A DNA stretch of 64,000 nt from Moringa oleifera (taxonomy: Eukaryota > Streptophyta > Magnoliopsida > Brassicales > Moringaceae), in NCBI GenBank assembly GCA_021397835.1, contig JAJFZO010000229.1:7091001-7155000 (forward strand), given 5' to 3'. Both the position numbers and the translations under genes were made by a program. The notes under the pieces are model-generated. The model worked only from the letters and a program-made list of their open reading frames with translations. It was not told the DNA's origin and searched no databases. Positions 57,252-64,000 of the stretch are shown one piece after another (position 1 is the first letter of the stretch; the number at the start of each line of letters is the position of its first letter).

Positions 57252-59453
57252 AAGACCCTAGGTCAGGCGAGACCACCCACTGAGTTTAAGCATATCAATA
57301 AGGGGAGGAAAAGAAACTAATAGGGATTCTCCTAGTAATGGCGAGTGAACCGAGAAATGCCCAACTTAAAAATCGTGTGCCCTCGACGCCCGAATTGTAG
57401 TCTGGAGAAGCATCCTCAGTGACGGATCGGGGCCCAAGTCCCCTAAAAAAGGGCATCAGAGAGGGTGAGAGCCCCATCTCACCCAAATCTTATCGCACCA
57501 CGAGGCACTGTCGACGAGTCGAGTTATTTGGGAATGCAACCCCAATAGGGTGGTAAATTCTGTCCAAGGCTAAATACGAGCGAGACACCGATAGCGAACA
57601 AGTACTGCGAGGGAAAGATGAAATGGACTTTGAAAAGAGAGTCAAATAGTACTTGAAATTGTCAGGAGGGAAGCAGATGGGGGTTGATGATACACCTCGG
57701 TCGGATGTGGAATGACCACGAGCCGGTCCATTAGTCGACTTGGGGTGTGGACCAACGTGGATCGTAATAGCAGCCTTTGGCTCGCATCGTTGAGATCATG
57801 AACAGTGCGCTGCGCGCGCGTTCACGGCGTAGGCCAGCGGGCTTCCCAATTGACCCGTCTTGAAGCACGGACCAAGGAATCCGACATGCATGCAAGTTAA
57901 TAGGCCAGTAAACCAGTAAGGCATAAGGAAGCTAATTGGTGGGATCCCTTGCGGGTGCACCATCGATCGACCTCGATCTTTAGAGAAGGGTTTAAGTGCG
58001 AGCATGCTTGTCGGGACTTGAAAGATGGTGAACTATGCCTGAGTATGGGCTAAGCCAGAGGAAACTCTAGTGGATGGTCGCAGCGATATTGACGTGCAAA
58101 TCATTCGTCTGACTTGGGTGTAGGGGCAAAAGACTAATCGAACCGTCTAGTAGCTAGTTCCTTCCGAAGTTTCCCTCAGGATAGCTAGAGCTCGATGCGA
58201 GTTCTATCGAGTAAAGCCAATGATTAGAGGCATTGGGGGCACAATGCCCTTGACCTATTCTCAAACTTTGAATAGGTAGTACCTGGCAGCTGCTTCATTA
58301 AGCCGTCCCACGGAATCAAGAGCTCTAAGTGGGCTATTTTTGTTAAACAGAACTGGCGATGCGTGATGAACTGGAAGCCGAGTTATAGTGCCCAACTACA
58401 TGCTAACCTAGAACCTACAAAGGGTGTTGGTCGATTAAGACAGCAGGATGGTGGTCATGGAAGTCGAAATCCGCTAAAGAGTGTGTAACAACTCACCTGC
58501 CGAATAAACTAGCCTTGAAAATGGATAGCACTGAAGCGCGCGACCTATATTCGGCTGTTGGGGCAAGGGCCAAGCCCCAATGAGCAGGAGGGTGTGGTGG
58601 TCGTCATAAAACTCGAGGTGCAAGCTTGGATGTAGTGGCCATCGGTGCAGATCTTGGTGGTAGTAGCAAATTTTCAAATGAGAACTTTAAAGGTCAGAAA
58701 GGGGAAAGGTTCCATATAAAGGTAATTGCACATAGGTTAGTCGATCCTAAGAGATGAGGGAAGCCTGTCGAATAGCGCCTCGGCACGAACTTCGAAAAGG
58801 AATTTGGTTAAAATTTTGGAACTAGGACGTGGCGGCCAACGGTAACGTTAGGGAGTCCGAAGATGTCGGCGGAGGCCTCGAAAAGAGTTATCTTTTCTGT
58901 TTAACAGCCTGCCCACCTTGGAAATTGCTCAACCGAAGGTAGGGTCCAGTGGCTAGAAGAACACTGCACGTCGTGTGGTGTCCGATGCGCCCCTGGTGGC
59001 CTTTGAAAATCCGGAGGACCAAGTGCCTCTTACGCCCGGTTGTACTCATAACCGCATCAGGTCTCCAAGGTGAACAACTTTTGGTCGATGGAACAATATA
59101 GGCAAGGAAAGTCGACAAAATGGATCTGTAACCTCGGGAAAAGGATTGGCTCTAAGGGTTGGGCATGGGGGTCCCAGTCCCAAACTTGTCGGCTATCGGT
59201 GGACTGCTCGAGCTACTCCGACGGCGAGAGTGGGTCACCATATGATGACTGGGGATAGACTAGGAACGGTTCCTTTTGGGGGTCTTCCTTGGGCGTCGAA
59301 CAGCCAACTCAAAATTGGCACGGACAAGGGAAATCTGACTGTTTAATTAAAACAAAGCATTGCAATGGTCCCGGTGGATGCTCACGCAATATGATTTCTG
59401 CCTAGTGCTCTGAATGTTAAAATGAAGAAATTCAACCAAGCGCGGGTAAACGA

Positions 59454-59510
<57 letters not shown>

Positions 59511-59596
59511 ATGCAAGAATGGATTAACGAGATTCCCACTGTCCCTGTCTACTATCCAGTGAAACCACAGCCAAGGGAACGGGCTTGGCAGAATCG

Positions 59597-59632
<36 letters not shown>

Positions 59633-60541
59633 TCGACTTTGTGAAATAACTTGAGAGGTGTAGGATTAGTGGGAGCTGGAAATGGTGAAAGTGAAATACC
59701 ACTACTTTTAACGTTATTTTACTTATTCCGTGAATCGGAGGTGGGGCATCGTCCCTCTTTTTGGACCAATGGTCAGCTTCGGTTGGCCGATCCGGGCGAA
59801 AGACATTGCCAAGTGGGGAGTTTGGCTGGGGCGACATATCTGTTAAAAGATAACGCGGGTGTCCTAAGATGAGCTCAACCAAAACAGAAATCTTATGTGG
59901 AAAAAAAGGGTAAAAGCTCATTTGATTCTGATTTCCAATACGAATGCAAACCGTGAAAGTGTGGCCTATCGATCCTTTAGACCTTCAAATTTTGAAGCTA
60001 AAGGTGTTAGAAAAGTTACCACAGGGATAACTGGCTTGCAGTAACCAAGCGTTCATAGCGACGTTGCTTTTTGATCCTTCAATGTTGGATTGTTCACCAT
60101 TAATAGGGAACGTAAGGTGGGTTTAGACCGTCATGAGAAAGGTTAGCTTTACCCTAATGATGCCCGCATTGTGATAGTAACTCAACCTACTATGAGAGGA
60201 ACCATTGATTCGCACAATTGGTCATTGTGCTTGGTTGAAAAGCCAGTGGCACAAAGCTACCGTGCGTTAGATTATGACTGAATGCCTCTAAGTCAGAATC
60301 CGGGCTAGAGACGATGCATGCAACCATTGCCCGATTTCACTCTCGACCCCTAAAGGCACGTATCGTTAGCCAAGCCCGCATAGCGGAGGAGCCTCGCGGG
60401 CTGCCTTGAAGTGTGATTCCCACCTAGCGATGGGTAAAATCAATCGCAGATGACTTAAATACATAACGAGGTATTATAAGTGGCAGAGTGGCCTTGCTGC
60501 CATGATCCACTGAGATTCAACCTTTATCGTTTCGATTTGTC
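57252..60541 (+). rRNA. 26S rRNA, near full length, decayed (U4 unit)
   Basis: Starts AAGACCCTAGGTCAGGCGAG and ends TTATCGTTTCGATTTGTCC; 3290 bp. The sarcin-ricin loop near 60,186-60,203 reads CCTACTATGAGAGGAACC, with two changes. CTCTTAAGGTAGCCAAATGC (59,472) is kept. Small deletions are seen near 60,080 and 60,335. Likely pseudogene. Confidence 0.9.
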
Positions 60542-60795
60542 CCTCTTCCCCTTCTCGAACCCCCACAACAATTGTCCTTCTCTTTTTGGCAATCGATGCC
60601 CCGAAGTCAGAAATCATCCCTCAAGATAATGACCTGGAAAAAGAAGCAAGTCCTTTGGGCTTGTAGAGAATGATAAACATAATGGAAAAACACTTGGAAA
60701 CATATTAGGAAGCATTGGGGAACCAAATGTTACTCTAATAAAAAATATATATAGCTAACAGAAACTTATCCCTCGATGCTGTCCCTCGGTAAAGT
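60542..60795 (+). other. 26S 3' flank spacer (full form)
   Basis: Same spacer as 27,280-27,535 and 43,185-43,445, including GGCAATCGATGCCCCGAAGT, AAAAATATATATAGC and CTTATCCCTCGATG. Confidence 0.7.
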
Positions 60796-61450
60796 ACTGC
60801 CCAGTAAGCGAGCCAGAGGAGCCGCGTCACACAGACACGGGGTACAGGAGGCATGCCTCGACATCCCTTAGCAAGTGCGGCATGGGCAGCTTGCCCAGTG
60901 TGCGGCAGCGGTGGGCGCACCAGCCAGGCCATGGGCACCCATCGCTTGCCAATCCCTTGTCCCTGACCCTCGAAATAGTGCCCAGTGAGCGAACCAGGGG
61001 AGCTGTGTCGCACGGACCCTAGGCATGGGAGGCATGCCTCAACAGCCCCCAACAGGCATGGCATGGGCAGCTTGCCCAGCGTGCGGCAGCGGTGGGCACG
61101 CCAACCAGGCCACGGGCGCCCAACGCTTGCCAGCCGCTTTGTCCCTGCCACTCGACATGGTGCTTAGGGAGCGAGCTAGGGGAGCTGCGTCACATAGACT
61201 CTAGACACGGGAGGCATGGCTCGGCAGCCCCCAGTAGGCACAGCATGGGTTGCATAACTAGCGGCACGGCATGGGCTGCATGCCTAGCTTGTGGCAGTGA
61301 TGGGGGCGCCAGCCAGGCCATTGGCGCCCATCGTGAGCCCACCCCATCGTCCCTGTCCCTTGACATAGTCCTAGAGAATGAGCCAGGAGAGCCGCGTTGC
61401 ATGGACCCTGGGCACGAGAGGCATACCAAGGTAGCTCCCAACAGGCACAG
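60796..61450 (+). repeat. IGS tandem repeat array interrupted by E4
   Basis: About three and a half GC-rich repeats in plus orientation; the last stops at CAACAGGCACAG. The terminal CACAG (61,446-61,450) is the left target duplication of the next element. Confidence 0.87.
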
Positions 61451-62648
61451 TGTCAGGCCCTTAAATCTGGGTGCTGAGGAATAGGTGTGGTGAGTCTTGC
61501 TCCATGCCTGGACCTACAAGTGTAGAGGGCCACGCTAGCAAGGCAAAAACTCATGAGTTAGATATGTGAAAGAATGCAGGAGACTTTGCGAGAAATCGAG
61601 TTTCATACTCACAGTGGCGAATACACTGGTGAGCTGGGAACGTTGTGGAGTGAGGGATGAAGCACACAAACAGACCCACAAGCCCGCTTAAGCGGAAAGT
61701 AGCAGACATGCCTCAAGCAAGCACCAACACATGGTGGTGTGAATATGTCCAATGACGGGAACACAGGGCAGAATCCGAGAACCCAGCTTGGCATGGAGGA
61801 AAAGTTTGGCATGTAAAGATATTCCATAAAGAAAGGATATGGCTATTGGCTAGAGGAGGATCAAGGTGATAGAAGGATAAGAAAGAGATGTCTATCTTGA
61901 AAGACAAGGGAGATAAAGCTCGAGAAGAGTCCTAAACGGTAACCACCTCCTCAAGCATATCCAAACTGGTTGAAAGCGGATAAGAGGGCTTGGAGAAGAC
62001 TTCATAAGAGATGAGATCCCTGACTCAAGGAGAGTCCTTGCAAGAGAAGGATGCTATCCAAATATCCTTGACTCAGGGAGAGTCCTTGTAGGAGAAGGAT
62101 GCTATCCAAATGGAGAGTCCTTGTGGGAAAAGGATGCTATCCAAATATCCTTGACTCATGTATAGTCCTTGCGGGAGAAGGATGCTATCCAAAGATCCTT
62201 GACTTATGAAAAGTCCTTGTGGGAGAAGGATGCTATCTTAACTTTGAAGATAAGCCTTAATGGAATAAAGATTCGTGATCAAAATTGGGTGGCCTATCTG
62301 AAAAACGTAGGATAACTAAGGGGGAGTGTTTGAGTAAGACATTACTTAACTAGTATAAAAAGGGGGCTTGGGTTCATTTGTAAACACATTGAGTAATACA
62401 AACTCAAGTGTGTGGGTAGCTAGCAGCTTTGGGTACTCTTAGGGAGAGACCCGTCTTTTGTAAAGAGTTCCTTTATTGTCAATAAAGGTTGAGAAAGAGT
62501 TCTCGCAATAGTACCTCATTACTTTGCTTTTGCATTATCATCTCTTCTGCTTCGCTTGGCGTGGGCTTAGAAAGTTGGGCTGGCTAGGTGGACACACTTA
62601 GCGCCATCACACTAGGGTTGCACTGATTCCGCAACAGACGATGTGATA
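61451..62648 (+). repeat. 5' LTR of E4 (long form)
   Basis: TGTCAGGCCC to GATGTGATA, about 1.2 kb, with about five minisatellite copies at 62,025-62,240 (unit like GAGTCCTTGTGGGAGAAGGA). TATA-like box near 62,353. Confidence 0.9.
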
Positions 62649-62651
62649 GTT

Positions 62652-62664
62652 TGGTATCCGAGCG
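62652..62664 (+). other. tRNA-iMet primer binding site of E4 (one mismatch)
   Basis: TGGTATCCGAGCG, three bases after the LTR; one A-to-C change from the usual site. Confidence 0.8.
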
Positions 62665-62719
62665 GGGTTTTGATCACCACTCTCAAACTCGTGGTTGATC
62701 TTATCACTGCCAAGGCCCT

Positions 62720-63714
62720 ATGCCAGGAGGGAGTGAGTCAATGCAAGAGCATGTCGCTCGGTTGGAAGAGATCATTGGTGCATCATCGGAGGGATCAACA
62801 TGCACGCTAGCAGAGTTGATGGAGACAATCGCCCAGCGACAATCCTTGATGGCAGAGGACATCAGAAACCTCAAGGAGACTGTGAGGAGCCTTGAGACTG
62901 AGATCCTGTTGCTGAAAAGGGCTGCCCATGCATTAACAGTAGGAGTGGATTCTACTATGGCTACGCTGAAGGAGTTAGAGAACTTCTTGTGGGATATGGA
63001 GCAGTATTTCAAAGCTACTCGAGTGCCCAAAAATGACCAGGTAATGATCACATCCATGCACTTATCTGATGATGCTAAGTTGCGGTGACGCACTCATATG
63101 TAGGATGATGCTATCATGGGAAGACCTAGCATTGATTCATGGGAGGCACTCAAAAAGGAATTGAAGGTGCAATTCTTGCCATGCAACACATCGTTCATAG
63201 CTAGGGAACAACTAAAGCTCTTGAAGCAGATGGGCTCAGTGCACGACTTTGTGAAGGAGTTCAGTTTCCTGATGTTAGACATCAAAAACATGTCAGACGA
63301 GGACAGCTTGTTTAACTTTCTATCGGGCTTGCAATCGTGGGCTCAAGCAGAACTGAGGCAACAAGGTGTCAAAGACTTGCCCTCAGCATTTTTCGTGGTG
63401 GATAGCTTGGTGGATTTCAAGTATGTTAATGATGCTTTCGAAAAAGGTGAGGAACGAGGGGAGGCTGGAAAGAAGATGAAAAAGCCCAATGGCAAAGAAA
63501 AAAAAAGAAGAATGTCAAGTCCAGCAAGCCTCAGACCTCATCTCCTTCAAAGGGTAAAGGAAAGAATGTGGACCAACGAGGTTGCTTCTTATGCAATGGG
63601 CCACATAAAGCATGCGACTGTCCATGCAAGGAGAAGTTAACAGTGCTCATAGCAGCAGAGGATTCTCCCGAGGGAGAGGAAGGGAATGCCACAACTCAAG
63701 CGAACCCAATCTAA
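62720..63714 (+). pseudogene. gag remnant of E4
   Basis: ATG at 62,720 (MPGGSESMQEHVARLEEI). N-terminal coiled region (NLKETVRSLETEILLLK), then an in-frame loss of about 14 codons near 62,970 (the VPEPK..SGERNTK segment of the other copies). TGA at 63,086 and TAG a few codons on; from 63,116 the frame is open again (FLPCNTSF, FNFLSGLQSWAQAELRQQGV). A frameshift around 63,500-63,560 precedes an intact CCHC knuckle (CFLCNGPHKACDC, near 63,583-63,621). Confidence 0.85.
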
Positions 63715-64000
63715 ATGCTAAATGTGATCACACCCAAGAACTTGCAAAAAGAGTTAATCTATGTCCCGGTGAAGGTAAACAGGAATGATGCAATGGCAAT
63801 GTTAGATACGAGAGCTACCAACAATTTCATCATAGAAGGAAAAGTGGGAAAGCTCGGGCTTAAGCTTTCTTCAGCCTCGATCAAGTTCAAAGCAGTGAAT
63901 GCTAAGGCAAAGGCAGTATGCAGAGCTGCCACTACGACCCTTGAAGTAGGCGAATGGAATGGTATGTCCAACTTCATGATAATTTAGTTAGATGACTTCG
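63715..64000 (+). pseudogene. protease, 5' part (E4), continues past window
   Basis: VPVKVNRNDAMAMLDTRATNNFI: as in E1 and E3 the third active-site residue is not G (DTR). The frame stops at about 63,985 (TAG where Gln is expected before LDDF). The window ends before the protease-RT boundary. Confidence 0.8.

Larger units (their letters stand above)
61451..64000 (+). mobile_element. E4: chromovirus in the IGS array, cut by window edge
   Basis: 5' LTR, PBS, gag and the start of protease are present; the rest lies beyond the window. It sits in an IGS repeat at the same position as the partial LTR at 5,192-6,103 (shared CACAG flank). Its gag is readable in long stretches, but a stop, a 14-codon gap and a frameshift show that it too is inactive. 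Confidence 0.87.

Overview
The window is nuclear plant DNA from a decayed 45S ribosomal DNA (NOR-type) locus invaded by Ty3/gypsy LTR retrotransposons. I see no host protein-coding gene. Every ribosomal landmark is plant-type: 18S, ITS1, a 164-nt 5.8S, ITS2, 26S, and an intergenic spacer (IGS) made of GC-rich tandem repeats, an AT-rich block and an external transcribed spacer (ETS). The retroelements have a tRNA-iMet primer site, a gag zinc knuckle, protease, RT, RNase H, integrase with a GPY/F-like module and a C-terminal chromodomain, so they are chromoviruses. They resemble the Galadriel clade that includes 'monkey', an element reported to be concentrated in banana (Musa) nucleolus organizers. 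A Musa or other Zingiberales monocot is therefore my best guess, by inference only.

Layout. A head-to-head inversion lies inside the IGS repeats at about 15,707-15,711. Left arm, minus orientation, read outward from the inversion: IGS array 15.7-13.1 kb, ETS remnant, 18S (10,632-12,383, the only 18S without an insertion), ITS1, 5.8S, ITS2, 26S (6,833-10,004), IGS array with a partial LTR (5,192-6,103), AT-rich IGS with a candidate Pol I promoter, then an internally deleted retroelement (E1, 1-3,567). Right arm, plus orientation: IGS array fused to an 18S 3' stub; ITS1-5.8S-ITS2-26S (to 20,922); IGS; a 5'-truncated retroelement (22,442-24,259); a heavily deleted 18S/ITS1/26S unit (24,260-27,279); then two long composite units. 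Composite unit U3 covers 27,280-43,184 and U4 covers 43,185-60,541. Each runs IGS repeats, AT-rich promoter region, ETS, 18S 5' part, a complete-span LTR element, 18S 3' part, ITS1, 5.8S, ITS2, 26S. The window closes with another IGS array interrupted by a further element (61,451 to the edge).

Key points. The retroelements in the 18S end at the same nucleotide, next to the 5-bp sequence CCTAC. This is best explained by one insertion that was then amplified with the rDNA unit. A second insertion site in the IGS repeat (target CACAG) is also shared, by copies about 55 kb apart on opposite arms. All elements are in sense with the rRNA. No rRNA copy looks functional: none keeps the normal 18S decoding-site sequence, and only a truncated 26S keeps an intact sarcin-ricin loop. 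Stop codons in the retroelements are mostly C-to-T type changes, as expected for a silenced, methylated pseudo-NOR. The possibly undescribed unit here is this composite rDNA-plus-chromovirus tandem repeat.

Caution. A 1.4-kb near-identical duplication around a scrambled 744-bp block (49,471-53,020) looks like either a very recent rearrangement or an assembly artefact.
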